Shown here piece by piece: positions 8,151 through 15,977 of a stretch of 64,000 nt of DNA. The stretch is from a virus, in the IMG/VR virus record IMGVR_UViG_3300025131_009354, positions 1 through 64,000 of that record, one strand, 5' to 3'. The translations under genes and the position numbers were made by a program. A model generated the notes under the pieces. It ran no database searches. It was not told where the DNA came from and saw only the letters and a program-made list of their open reading frames with translations. Numbering within the stretch: position 1 is the first letter of the stretch; each line of letters begins with the position of its first letter.

Positions 8151-8244
8151 TTTATTGTTTCCCGCCGTCGCGACAGCGGGAAACCAGTTTCACTTTGTGG
8201 GCATCCGCGCAATCCCCAACCTTTCACTAATGTATTTTTGGTAG
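8128..8244 (+). CDS. 38-residue secreted peptide
   Basis: ATG 8128 follows AAGGAG (8115-8120) at good spacing, and the frame runs inside and past the 3' end of the methylase gene. The product begins MRYLLMISLLFPAVATA, a signal peptide with an ATA cleavage site, leaving about 21 mature residues (GNQFHFVGIRAIPNLSLMYF region). Ribosome site, signal peptide and tail-to-head packing support a real gene. Confidence 0.6.
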   Translation: MRYLLMISLLFPAVATAGNQFHFVGIRAIPNLSLMYFW

Positions 8245-8255
8245 GAGAAAACCAA

Positions 8256-9842
8256 ATGAACAACGACCATATCTTGTTCGGGAATGATATCCGACAAAAG
8301 CTAATCAATGGAGCAAACAAGCTCACTGATGCGGTAGCCTCAACACTTGGCCCTCGCGGACAGAACGTTATATTATATAAACGAGGGGCTGACCCAGTAA
8401 TCACCAAGGACGGAGTCAGTGTTGCCAGAGTTGTTGAATTAGACGACGATTACGAGCAGGCTGCTGTAGAAGTTCTTCGGCAAGCAGCGCTAGAAACAGA
8501 GAAGGCTAGCGGCGATGGAACAACTACTAGTACAGTTTTAGCTCGGGCCATTTTGATGTCAGCCAACAAGCATATTGCAGCCGGCGCATCTTCTATCGAG
8601 ATCAAGAGGGGCATTGATCTAGCCGTTGAGGCAATCTGCGACAGGATTACAGACATGGCACAACCTGTCTCCAGCGAAGAAGAGATCCGACATGTTGCAA
8701 CAGTGTCTGCTAACGGCGATGAGGCTATTGGAACTCTGATTGCCGAGGCTGTTGCTACTGCCGGTAAAGATGGAGCCATCACGATTGAAGAGGGCAGATC
8801 TCTCCAGACATCCATGGATGTAGTTGAGGGGTTTCAGTTTGAGGGAGGGTATGTCTCCTCTCAGTTCATTACTGACGAGCGCAAAGGGACAGTTGAACAC
8901 CGAGATACTCTTGTTCTTGTGACTGATGAGTCGCTAGATAATGTAGAGGAGATGCTTCCCATTCTTGAGGTGGTTGCCCGCGACGGTCGCCCTTTTGTGG
9001 TGGTGGCGGAAGAAGTTGAGGGGCCACTTTTGGCTGCACTTATTATAAATCGCATGCGTAATGGCATGAAGATCGCTGCTATCAAAGCTCCTCGCTATGG
9101 AGAAGAGCGCCGGAACTTGCTAGAGGATGTCGCCCTTGTTACTGGCGCAACGTTTGTGAGCAAAGAGAGAGGGTTACGTCTTAAGGATGTAAAACTTGAG
9201 CACCTAGGATCAGTCAAGAAAATAGAAATTGGCAAAAGGTTTACCACTATGGCCGACGGTGACGCAAACCACGAAGAACTAGAGGATCGCCTAGCTACCC
9301 TTCGGGGACAAGTAGAGGAAACAGAAAGCCTAGTAGAGGCAGAGAGAATTCAAAATAGAATCACTCGCCTCTCCTCGGCTATCGCCGTCATTAAGATTGG
9401 CGGCGCTACAGAAATAGAAGTCACAGAAAAGAAGCATCGGGTTGAGGACGCCCTAGAGGCTGTTCGATCAGCACAGGAAGAGGGGATTGTCCCCGGCGGC
9501 GGCACAGCCCTTTTAAAGTGCGCTAATAATATTGAGATCGAGGCTGCCTCCCCGGATCAGTTCCGCGGCGCAGAAATAACTCTTCAGGCTTGTTATGCTC
9601 CAATTACCCAGATTTTACAGAATGCAGATATCTCTTCTGATATCGTAGTAAATTCTCTCTTGCATGACGAGCATGATAAGAATGTCGGCTTTAATGTTAG
9701 GACTGAAAGGTTCGAGAATTTAGTGGAGACCGGGGTCATCGACCCGGCTAAAACGGTGAAGTGTGCATTACAAAATGCCGCTAGCGCAGCAGGAACGCTG
9801 CTCACCACTAATTGTGCTGTTCTTCGGAAGGGTGGTGAATAA
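8256..9842 (+). CDS. groL: GroEL chaperonin
   Basis: Start at ATG 8256, six bases after TAGGAG. The 528-residue product covers the whole chaperonin: STLGPRGQNV and ITKDGVSVA of the equatorial domain, ATP-binding GDGTTT (about 87-92), apical EGFQFEGGYVSSQF, and the C-terminal VPGGGTALL and ASAAGTLLTT. The GGM-rich C-terminal tail of cellular GroEL is absent (ends LRKGGE), and a charged insertion near 350-375 differs from the E. coli pattern. No groES is in the window, so it may work with host GroES, without one, or with a co-chaperonin elsewhere. Likely folds capsid or other phage proteins. Confidence 0.95.
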   Translation: MNNDHILFGNDIRQKLINGANKLTDAVASTLGPRGQNVILYKRGADPVITKDGVSVARVVELDDDYEQAAVEVLRQAALETEKASGDGTTTSTVLARAILMSANKHIAAGASSIEIKRGIDLAVEAICDRITDMAQPVSSEEEIRHVATVSANGDEAIGTLIAEAVATAGKDGAITIEEGRSLQTSMDVVEGFQFEGGYVSSQFITDERKGTVEHRDTLVLVTDESLDNVEEMLPILEVVARDGRPFVVVAEEVEGPLLAALIINRMRNGMKIAAIKAPRYGEERRNLLEDVALVTGATFVSKERGLRLKDVKLEHLGSVKKIEIGKRFTTMADGDANHEELEDRLATLRGQVEETESLVEAERIQNRITRLSSAIAVIKIGGATEIEVTEKKHRVEDALEAVRSAQEEGIVPGGGTALLKCANNIEIEAASPDQFRGAEITLQACYAPITQILQNADISSDIVVNSLLHDEHDKNVGFNVRTERFENLVETGVIDPAKTVKCALQNAASAAGTLLTTNCAVLRKGGE

Positions 9843-9887
9843 AAACACAAGTCTAGCGACTAATTAGAGCAGCCGGTTTCATACATA

Positions 9888-9917
9888 AAGACCAGTATAT
9901 TTTGTGCTGGTCTTTTT
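9888..9917 (+). terminator. Rho-independent terminator after groEL
   Basis: AGACCAG 9888-9894 pairs perfectly with CTGGTCT 9906-9912, followed by a T run. Confidence 0.9.
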
Positions 9918-9937
9918 TATAACACGGGAGAACTTAT

Positions 9938-10408
9938 ATGAAGCCGAAAACACAAGAAGAGGCCATAGCCTCATTGTTAGAGAAAGTAGAGAGAGTTGAG
10001 CGCAAAATCTCAGGAGCGCAGTCGCTGAATGGCGGCTTTGATAAGCTCCTTTTGGAGGTCGCTCATATCAAGGAGGCTCAAGTAGAAATCCTCCAGGGTA
10101 TCCGAGGGGTTAAAAAGAATTTGTACGAGCCAGACTCAGGACTTTTCAGTCGAGTTAAAGAACTAGAATCAGAATCAGCCCGCCGCTGGGAATATATTGT
10201 AGAAACGAAGCCAGTTGTGGGACAACACCAAGAACTTCTCCACTGGAGAAAAGACGCCCAAAAAGATTTAGACGAAGTGGAAGACCTCCGGGTGGAGATG
10301 GCCAAGCTTCAAGACTGGAAAGCCGGAATGTCCAAGGTGATGTGGCTTGTGGGCACCGCCGCCGCAGGCATGTGGGTGAAGCATTTTATGGATATGCTCA
10401 TGAAGTGA
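9938..10408 (+). CDS. Coiled-coil protein with C-terminal membrane segment
   Basis: 156 residues: long charged heptad helices (about 5-135) and a hydrophobic C-terminal segment VMWLVGTAAAGMWVKHFM. This tail-anchored coiled-coil design is common in phage proteins of the lysis or membrane-associated type. GGGAG precedes ATG 9938. Coupled to the tiny membrane protein that starts two bases after its stop. No family recognised. Confidence 0.65.
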   Translation: MKPKTQEEAIASLLEKVERVERKISGAQSLNGGFDKLLLEVAHIKEAQVEILQGIRGVKKNLYEPDSGLFSRVKELESESARRWEYIVETKPVVGQHQELLHWRKDAQKDLDEVEDLRVEMAKLQDWKAGMSKVMWLVGTAAAGMWVKHFMDMLMK

Positions 10409-10409
10409 T

Positions 10410-10541
10410 ATGTTTGGCTTATTTCTCTCACTCATTTTTCTAGGGGGAGCGATTTATTACCGCAATCGCTGGAAGAAGTGCGAGGAAGTCAAAGAAAATC
10501 TTAAAAAAAACCGCCCCTTGTACGACGACTGGGGCGAATAA
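10410..10541 (+). CDS. 43-residue single-span membrane peptide
   Basis: MFGLFLSLIFLGGAIYYRNR followed by a charged tail ending LYDDWGE. One N-terminal transmembrane helix with positive residues after it. Starts immediately after the coiled-coil gene, and the pair resembles phage lysis-accessory pairs, but that role is a guess. Confidence 0.6.
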   Translation: MFGLFLSLIFLGGAIYYRNRWKKCEEVKENLKKNRPLYDDWGE

Positions 10542-10555
10542 AATATAAATAAAAC

Positions 10556-10583
10556 TTGACATACTACCCAGCCATGCTAATAT
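10556..10583 (+). promoter_or_regulatory. sigma70-type promoter TTGACA-N16-TAATAT
   Basis: TTGACA 10556-10561 and TAATAT 10578-10583, followed by a leader and GGAGG (10590-10594) before ATG 10605. Confidence 0.8.
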
Positions 10584-10604
10584 AGTTATGGAGGAAAGCC
10601 CCTT

Positions 10605-11240
10605 ATGTCCTACTGGCACCAAATGTATCCGCGCTACCAAAAGGCTGAGCGTCTTGAAGTGAAGAACGGCGAGGCCCGCTTTGAATCTTTGATGGACAAG
10701 AAACTATCCGAAAAGGATCGTAAGTTTGCTGAATCCCTCAAGCGGCAGTTTGAGGATGGCGGCAAGTTAAGCCCCAAGCAGATTGAGTGCATTGAGCGTA
10801 TGGAGCAACGCTACTCCCCCGAAACAGTTCTGAAGCGGCAGCGCTGGACTCAGTCCTACAAGGCTGACCACCGCTCCACCGCTCTCATCGTTGCCAAGTA
10901 CTACCGCACCACTCACTACTTCAGCGACTTGGCAGGCAAGATTTTACTTGAAGAGGACTTCGTTCCAACCGAGCGCCAGTTCGAGGCGATGACTAAAAAC
11001 AAGTATGCCAAGAAGGCCATTGCCACTGCGACTGAGCCGGCTGCCTTTCCGGCAGGTTCGCTCTGTAAGATTCGGGCGAACTATAACTTGGTAAGCAATC
11101 GTGAACTCCACGACCAGTTCGCCTTGGTCATGGAGAACCATCCCATCGGGCTCCACGCCTCTTCAACCCTTCTTGTAAATGGGGCGAAGGTCAGGCTTGA
11201 AGACCGTTGCCTGAAGGCAGCAAAAAAGAAAAAGAAATAA
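10605..11240 (+). CDS. Lys/Arg-rich hypothetical protein, probably early and abundant
   Basis: 211 residues. A helical KLSEKDRKFAESLKRQFEDG-KLSPKQIECIERMEQRY segment (33-69) precedes a basic middle and a C-terminal strand-rich part with FPAGSLCKIRANYN, which is close to the GDLV/GSLV turn of the mini-proteins, so a C-terminal SH3-like domain is likely. The tail is poly-Lys. Arginine is coded almost only by CGN here, unlike many later genes, and the promoter is strong; both suggest high early expression. Function unknown. Confidence 0.75.
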   Translation: MSYWHQMYPRYQKAERLEVKNGEARFESLMDKKLSEKDRKFAESLKRQFEDGGKLSPKQIECIERMEQRYSPETVLKRQRWTQSYKADHRSTALIVAKYYRTTHYFSDLAGKILLEEDFVPTERQFEAMTKNKYAKKAIATATEPAAFPAGSLCKIRANYNLVSNRELHDQFALVMENHPIGLHASSTLLVNGAKVRLEDRCLKAAKKKKK

Positions 11241-11241
11241 C

Positions 11242-11270
11242 TTAACAAAAAGTCAATAATGGGGCATAAT
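11242..11270 (+). promoter_or_regulatory. sigma70-type promoter TTAACA-N17-CATAAT
   Basis: TTAACA 11242-11247 and CATAAT 11265-11270, then AAGGAGGAG before ATG 11293. Confidence 0.6.
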
Positions 11271-11292
11271 CCTAATAAGGAGGAGTTAGTTT

Positions 11293-11703
11293 ATGCGTGC
11301 AACAATTAGTTTCGACGTAGACATCGAAAAAGTTAGTACAACAATGTGGGCGCTTGTCCTAGAGGAGGCGGCCAACCTAGGAGAGACCCAGGTCAAGCTT
11401 GAGAATGCTGATCAGGAGAACTTAATGGAAGAGTTGTCTAGGGTGATCGAGCGCTTATCAGAAACGACTAGCCAACTAGGGCAATATCAGCAGATGCTAG
11501 CAGGCTTTGAGCGCGCTAGGCTGGAGACCATCTTGCCAGCACCAGCATCAGAAGACGAAGCGACACAAGCAGGACAGCCGGCATCTAATCTCGGAGAAGT
11601 TAGAGATGCGATTAGAAACATGAAAAGTTTTGATGGTTTCCTGGAGGCTATTAATAATAATTCTCCCGAGGAAGAGGGGAATCATGATCCCGAAGAAGGG
11701 TGA
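11293..11703 (+). CDS. Coiled-coil hypothetical protein
   Basis: 136 residues with a very good ribosome site (AAGGAGGAG). The N-terminus MRATISFDVDIEKV is a short beta segment; residues 35-85 form a coiled coil (ENLMEELSRVIERLSE...); the rest is acidic and likely disordered. Overlaps the next gene by 20 bases. Confidence 0.7.
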   Translation: MRATISFDVDIEKVSTTMWALVLEEAANLGETQVKLENADQENLMEELSRVIERLSETTSQLGQYQQMLAGFERARLETILPAPASEDEATQAGQPASNLGEVRDAIRNMKSFDGFLEAINNNSPEEEGNHDPEEG

Positions 11704-11914
11704 CCTAGTATATTTACCTTCAGATATTATGATATTTGGAGTAATTAGTGAAGGTGGAGAAATCCACGACTGGCTGAGCCTGGATGAGCCTACCTACGGG
11801 GTGATGGTTATCCCCAACTATGATGATGAAAACATCTATCACAAGGTTCACGTAAGAGGGAGTGAGTGGTACGTGAGGACAATTGATACAATGGAGGTAA
11901 TGTCCGGTGCTTAA
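11684..11914 (+). CDS. GDLV-type SH3-like mini-protein
   Basis: ATG 11684 follows GAGGGG; an upstream in-frame ATG (11630) lies inside the previous gene. The 76 residues start MIPKKGDLVYLPSDIMIFGV and contain TYGVMVIPNYDDE, a variant of the KxGDLV-strand-GVV-strand pattern. Confidence 0.7.
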   Translation: MIPKKGDLVYLPSDIMIFGVISEGGEIHDWLSLDEPTYGVMVIPNYDDENIYHKVHVRGSEWYVRTIDTMEVMSGA

Positions 11915-12218
11915 AGTTTTAGAAGTTTTTGAGAGACAGGCCAGGGTCGCAACTGAGCGCCCAGACGGATCTGAGTATATAAATTTTGAACATGTTTATG
12001 ACACTCGCGAGTGTTTATTAAACACTAATTATATTGTAGCTATACATCCTTACGAGTTTTCTTCCTCGCGAGAAATAAAGAAGACCGAGGGGAGATTCCC
12101 CGAGGGGACTAAGTTTAGCACATTTGTTTTGGACGGTAACTCTTTCCGTCAATCTGAAATTATTGTAATTGGGTCGTTTGAGAAGTTCACGCAGGTTCTT
12201 GGCGACACTGCACAGTGA
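11907..12218 (+). CDS. Hypothetical protein (GTG start)
   Basis: GTG 11907 with GGAGGT nine bases upstream, overlapping the previous stop by eight bases. 103 residues, predicted beta-rich (MLKVLEVFE, YINFEHVYDTRE, NYIVAIHPYE, SEIIVIGSFEKF). No recognised family. Confidence 0.6.
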   Translation: MLKVLEVFERQARVATERPDGSEYINFEHVYDTRECLLNTNYIVAIHPYEFSSSREIKKTEGRFPEGTKFSTFVLDGNSFRQSEIIVIGSFEKFTQVLGDTAQ

Positions 12219-12967
12219 GGTTCCCAAGCTGGGGAGAGCTTTTTGATTACCACTGTGGAGTCAAGAGAGACTCTCTTGACCATTTCCCAGGGGGCGAGAA
12301 CCCTCTCTATGAACAGTTTTCCCAGCGTAGGTATAATTATGCCACAGGCTCTGACACCACCTGCTGCCGATTAGTATTTCTAAAAGAGGTTTTAGACGAT
12401 CCGGTGAATAAGACTCTTGTTCGAAATGGGAGATTTATCTGGTGTCGGGAATTAAAATACGAAGGACTATCAGGAAAAGGTTTTCGCCAAATTTCATTTA
12501 GCGTGGACAACGGAAAGAAAAGATTCATAGTGGCAGAGAACAATATCCTATGCCTGCCTTCTGATATTTTTGTTAGCAATAACCGTTACTTCCGTGCAAA
12601 AGGCTCTACATTCACCCCGTTTTCTTCTGTGTTTGGCTATAGAAAAACAATAGCGATGATGTGTAAGAATAGTGAGTTGCCAGCAGAAGAGTTAAGAGAG
12701 AAGATTAAGTCCGAGAACCCTTTCCGTCCCGGCACCCTTGTCTCGCCTAGGCTAGGGTATTTTTTCCCTGACCAGCCTCAAGTTCCTAATAATTACCCTC
12801 AGGTAGCCTACCCAAACCTACTGGAGGAACATCCGTGTGGCATTATTCTGGGGAGAGGAACTTTAAATGATGATCGTTCAGGCAGAGAGTTTTATCGAGT
12901 TCGCTTTGGGGGGACTACTTATGAGAGAGTACACCCTGTTCAATTGGAGATCGTAAATGAAGTTTAG
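12215..12967 (+). CDS. Hypothetical protein with C-terminal GDLV-like barrel
   Basis: GTG 12215 overlaps the previous TGA. 250 residues: an unassigned N-terminal part of about 165 residues, then NPFRPGTLVSPRLGYFFPD, CGIILGRGTL and FYRVRFGGTTYERVHP, the strand order of the small SH3-like proteins. It appears to be that mini-domain fused to a larger partner. Overlaps the glutaredoxin start by 11 bases. Confidence 0.6.
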   Translation: MRFPSWGELFDYHCGVKRDSLDHFPGGENPLYEQFSQRRYNYATGSDTTCCRLVFLKEVLDDPVNKTLVRNGRFIWCRELKYEGLSGKGFRQISFSVDNGKKRFIVAENNILCLPSDIFVSNNRYFRAKGSTFTPFSSVFGYRKTIAMMCKNSELPAEELREKIKSENPFRPGTLVSPRLGYFFPDQPQVPNNYPQVAYPNLLEEHPCGIILGRGTLNDDRSGREFYRVRFGGTTYERVHPVQLEIVNEV

Positions 12968-13214
12968 ATTATATACGAAGACAGATTGCGTATATTGCCA
13001 GATGGCTATTCGTCTTTTGGCCGAGCATCAGAAAGAATTTGAATGTTTTGCTTTGGATTCAAAGCCAAAATTGCTTAACGAGATCAAGGACACCTACCGA
13101 TGGGAGACTGTGCCGCTTGTAGTGGAAATTACGGAGGGACAAGAAAAGTTTATTGGTGGCTTTACTGATCTTAAAGAATACTTACTTAAAGGCAAGCAAT
13201 TACTCCAAGGATAG
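12957..13214 (+). CDS. Glutaredoxin-like protein
   Basis: 85 residues with the thioredoxin-fold start FRLYTKTDCVYCQMA: redox pair Cys11-x-x-Cys14, then TVPLVV with the cis-proline, then GGFTDLKEYL. Such proteins reduce ribonucleotide reductase or other disulphides in the cytoplasm; T4-like phages often encode one. No reductase gene is in this window. Confidence 0.85.
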   Translation: MKFRLYTKTDCVYCQMAIRLLAEHQKEFECFALDSKPKLLNEIKDTYRWETVPLVVEITEGQEKFIGGFTDLKEYLLKGKQLLQG

Positions 13215-13223
13215 GCAAAATAT

Positions 13224-13826
13224 ATGATATGGACATCAAAGATCTCGCCCTTGATAAAGGATGTAGAACTCCGCAAGCCGCCAGTTATAGTAAAAGTAAA
13301 TAAGTTCACAGAAGAGTCGGCAAAACGCTTCCACGTTGAGATGGCCCAGGCTCACAATAGCGGACAGAAAGTTATTCCTATTGTGATTGATTCTTACGGC
13401 GGACAGGTCTACGCCTTGATGTCTATGATATCAGCGATTGAGTCCTCTGACCTGCCAGTCGCGACAATTGTAGAAGGCAAGGCGATGTCTTGTGGTGCCG
13501 TCCTTCTCACTTTTGGCGAGCAGGGCATGAGGTTCGCCAATCCCAATGCAACCGTGATGATTCATGACGTGAGCAGCGGAGGGCACGGAAAGATAGAAGA
13601 ATTAAAAGCCGACGTAAAAGAGGCCGAAAGGCTTGACGAGAAGATATTTACTATGATGGCTCGTAATTGCGGAAAGAAAGACGACTACTTCAAGAAAAAG
13701 GTTTTTAATAAAAAACATGCTGACTGGTTTATGGATGCCCAGGAAGCAAAGAAACATGGACTTGTCAACCACCTACGTGTTCCCAAGATGAACATCAGGG
13801 TAGAAGTGGACATTGACTTTGGGTAA
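13224..13826 (+). CDS. ClpP-like serine protease
   Basis: 200 residues with the ClpP/crotonase fold markers: IDSYGGQVYALMSMISAI (oxyanion loop), EGKAMSCGAVLL with nucleophile Ser89, MIHD with His114, and DWFMDAQEAKKHGLVN matching the ClpP DxFMSAEEAxxYGLID segment. The Asp that completes the ClpP triad (first D of RDxxRD) aligns with lysine here, so the enzyme may use another acid, a dyad, or be impaired. It could degrade tagged proteins with a host ATPase or act as a head-maturation-type protease. Confidence 0.85.
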   Translation: MIWTSKISPLIKDVELRKPPVIVKVNKFTEESAKRFHVEMAQAHNSGQKVIPIVIDSYGGQVYALMSMISAIESSDLPVATIVEGKAMSCGAVLLTFGEQGMRFANPNATVMIHDVSSGGHGKIEELKADVKEAERLDEKIFTMMARNCGKKDDYFKKKVFNKKHADWFMDAQEAKKHGLVNHLRVPKMNIRVEVDIDFG

Positions 13827-14311
13827 TGCTGGAACTCGTCTTAGTTTCAGCGATGGCGTATAACTTCCCATCATATTATAATACTCAGCAAGAGTTTAAC
13901 GCCGCTGTCATCATAGATCAAGTTGTAAAAGTCGGCGATGATCCATATTATATGGTAGCTCTTGCCTGGACAGAGTCTCGTCTACAATCAGCCAAAGTAT
14001 CTAGGACTAAAGACTACGGAATTTTTCAGATAAACTATCGTTTCTGGGGAAAGAGGTGGGGTTATGCTAGCCCCCGTAAATTTCTAGAAGATATGTCTGG
14101 CCCAAAGCATGCAACCATTTCTGCCCTTATTGTTCTGAAGGAGATGCGAAAGTACAGAAGCTGCCAAGGGCTTAACCTAGCTGCATGCTATAATGGTGGG
14201 CCAGCTTGGCAAAAATCACGGAACAAAGAAAAGATAATTGCGTACGCAAACAAGGTCAATAGGATGAGAGGCATCCTTAAGAGAGGGTTCCCCGGTTGGG
14301 TGGCACGTTGA
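13826..14311 (+). CDS. Secreted lytic transglycosylase (SLT/GEWL fold)
   Basis: 161 residues starting at ATG 13826 (TAATG overlap) with a short signal-like N-terminus MLELVLVSAMA. VALAWTESRLQ contains catalytic Glu50; DYGIFQINYRFW and NLAACYNGGPAW are the other two conserved blocks of Slt70-type enzymes, and YANKV closes the domain. It cleaves the MurNAc-GlcNAc bond of peptidoglycan. Placement in a small-gene cluster fits either lysis or a virion-borne muramidase. Confidence 0.9.
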   Translation: MLELVLVSAMAYNFPSYYNTQQEFNAAVIIDQVVKVGDDPYYMVALAWTESRLQSAKVSRTKDYGIFQINYRFWGKRWGYASPRKFLEDMSGPKHATISALIVLKEMRKYRSCQGLNLAACYNGGPAWQKSRNKEKIIAYANKVNRMRGILKRGFPGWVAR

Positions 14312-14640
14312 AACAGCACTATGGGATCAAGATAACTACAATTCTCAATGCTGCTGAGAAACTTACTGCTGATCTTGATTATTTATGTTCTTTAATAGAG
14401 CAGCCAGATCCAGAGTTTCCTATAGCGGACGCCGTTATCTACGCAACGGCTGTATCTGCGTTGTCTTCACAATTAGACTTTATCACGGAAGACATATCGG
14501 GTAACGACTTAAGCGAAGATGAAGAATATGTTAAACTAACTCAAGACGAAATAGGGATGCTTAATTTATACACAGAGAATGCAGAGGACTCGATTAAGCA
14601 CTTGGAGGAAACATGTGGGATCTCACTAAGAAACAACTAA
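14308..14640 (+). CDS. Hypothetical helical protein
   Basis: TTG 14308 chosen because it overlaps the transglycosylase stop (TTGA) with GGTGG just upstream; TTG 14296 is an alternative. About 110 residues, all-helical and acidic. Unknown function; coupled to the membrane protein that follows. Confidence 0.55.
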   Translation: MKQHYGIKITTILNAAEKLTADLDYLCSLIEQPDPEFPIADAVIYATAVSALSSQLDFITEDISGNDLSEDEEYVKLTQDEIGMLNLYTENAEDSIKHLEETCGISLRNN

Positions 14641-14825
14641 TTTATATTGGTTTTTATTATTTCTGGATAGTCTTTTTATTGGCATGCGTTGCTTTTGACA
14701 TGGCCTTTGACAACGTAAGCGGCTTTACTTTCGGTTATGCCTTCGCGCTAATCTATTTTATTATTCGCACTCGCGAAGTACACAAAGAGTTGGAGATATT
14801 CAATGATTACGAATCAGAAGATTGA
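14613..14825 (+). CDS. Two-span membrane protein
   Basis: 70 residues with GGAGG seven bases upstream. Two hydrophobic helices (about 8-32 and 37-52) separated by a short DNVSG loop, then a charged tail. Size and topology fit a class-II-like holin, and it lies two genes downstream of a transglycosylase, but many tiny membrane proteins occur here. Confidence 0.6.
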   Translation: MWDLTKKQLIYIGFYYFWIVFLLACVAFDMAFDNVSGFTFGYAFALIYFIIRTREVHKELEIFNDYESED

Positions 14826-15030
14826 GGTCGGCGAAGTCCAATACTCGAAGTTTTCACAAGTTCTTCGTTTTACTGTGACAGCCAATATCGAAGCTATCCA
14901 AACAATCGAAGATATTACTTATCGCAATGATATGACAATTGAAGAGATTGCCACAAAAATGGGGGAACTTCTAAAAAAAGCGATAGTAAGTGACTACCAC
15001 CGCGGTGGCCTTCGAAGGAAATATGATTAA
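14803..15030 (+). CDS. Hypothetical protein
   Basis: 75 residues with GGAG upstream and a 23-base overlap with the previous gene. N-terminal strands (VGEVQYSKFSQVLRFTVTAN) and a C-terminal helix. No family recognised. Confidence 0.55.
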   Translation: MITNQKIEVGEVQYSKFSQVLRFTVTANIEAIQTIEDITYRNDMTIEEIATKMGELLKKAIVSDYHRGGLRRKYD

Positions 15031-15131
15031 TGTTTTATCGTGTTTTGGCAGTAGCTGCGATGATAGCCTACACTCCAATTTATTGGTCTATCCGTGCGGT
15101 GGACAAAGTTAAAGAAACTATAGGACAATAA
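15030..15131 (+). CDS. 33-residue membrane peptide
   Basis: Starts at ATG 15030 overlapping the previous stop (TAATG) after GAAGGAA. MFYRVLAVAAMIAYTPIYW is a single transmembrane helix, followed by a short charged tail RAVDKVKETIGQ. Confidence 0.5.
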   Translation: MFYRVLAVAAMIAYTPIYWSIRAVDKVKETIGQ

Positions 15132-15139
15132 AGCCAGAG

Positions 15140-15262
15140 ATGTTAAAAGATTTTGCAGCATATACCATCGCCACAGTAATTGGCATTGCTTTTTTAGGCG
15201 TCGTCGCCCTTGGAATGGTCAAGGAAAGCTTGAGAGATATTGACATTGCCCCACCTAACTGA
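15140..15262 (+). CDS. 40-residue membrane peptide
   Basis: ATG 15140 nine bases after the previous stop, with AGAG upstream. Residues 6-29 (AAYTIATVIGIAFLGVVAL) are one membrane span; the tail is charged. Second of two adjacent tiny membrane proteins. Confidence 0.5.
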   Translation: MLKDFAAYTIATVIGIAFLGVVALGMVKESLRDIDIAPPN

Positions 15263-15707
15263 AAATAATTGGAACACACTGGGCGGCCGCCCAATTCTAA
15301 ACATTCAGCAGCGCATTCAGCGCCGCCTTGAAGAAGATCGTTACACTTTCCATGTTGGGACAGATAGCAAATCGTACAAGGATCATACAGTCGTGACCAC
15401 GACCATCTGTTTTCGGGAAAATGGCTCTGGCGCGCTAGTTGCTTATCAGCGGAATAAGGTCGATAATTTTACAAATATTGCAGAACGCTTAATCCATGAG
15501 ACCCTGGTCTCGATTGAGGCTGCGTTCATGGTGCAAGACATCACAGGCACACCCCCCACTGTCCACTCAGACATAAACACAAAAGAATCAGCCTTAAGCA
15601 ATCGATCAATGAGTGTTATAATGGGGATGGTCAACGGGATGGGTTTTCCTGTTAAAGTTAAGCCTAATGCGTGGGCTGCTGATATTGCAGATATGTTTAC
15701 GAGGTAA
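15240..15707 (+). CDS. YkuK/DUF458-like RNase H-fold protein
   Basis: 155 residues (TTG 15240; TTG 15246 also possible). Conserved blocks of the DUF458/YkuK family are visible: FHVGTDSKS with the first Asp, IAERLIHETLVSIEAA, VHSDIN with the second acidic pair, and GFPVKVKPNAWAADIADMFTR. The acidic residues follow an RNase H-like order. Family function is not established; nuclease activity is inferred from the fold. Confidence 0.75.
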   Translation: MTLPHLTENNWNTLGGRPILNIQQRIQRRLEEDRYTFHVGTDSKSYKDHTVVTTTICFRENGSGALVAYQRNKVDNFTNIAERLIHETLVSIEAAFMVQDITGTPPTVHSDINTKESALSNRSMSVIMGMVNGMGFPVKVKPNAWAADIADMFTR

Positions 15708-15708
15708 G

Positions 15709-15966
15709 ATGAGTACATCACAGAAGAAGCGAAAATGTTTATTAACTTGTGCGCGCAAGAAGTCCAATCTGCCCAATACAAACAACAGGCTTAAGGAGTT
15801 GTGCCTAGATCCAATACACATTCAAGAGTGGAATCTGTGGCTTAACTATTATGAGCCAATAGTTCGTAACGACCCATATTTTGAACATGAATTGATTACT
15901 CGTGGCCGACCACTTGCTTGGTTCGTTGCGGAACTCAACCAGAGAAAAAATAAATATATTTCTTGA
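15709..15966 (+). CDS. Hypothetical protein
   Basis: Start at ATG 15709 (GAGG upstream) rather than the in-frame ATG 15667 inside the previous gene. 85 residues, basic N-terminus, Trp/Tyr-rich middle. Not recognised. Confidence 0.55.
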   Translation: MSTSQKKRKCLLTCARKKSNLPNTNNRLKELCLDPIHIQEWNLWLNYYEPIVRNDPYFEHELITRGRPLAWFVAELNQRKNKYIS

Positions 15967-15977
15967 AAGGAAATACA

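Noticed and set aside
8450-8815. Antisense frame in groEL
   Set aside because: Shadow of the strongly biased chaperonin gene.
10512-10536. CGCCCC/GGGGCG stem as a terminator
   Set aside because: It lies inside the 43-residue gene and is followed by AATAAAAT rather than a T run; a strong promoter follows, so it may be weak at best.
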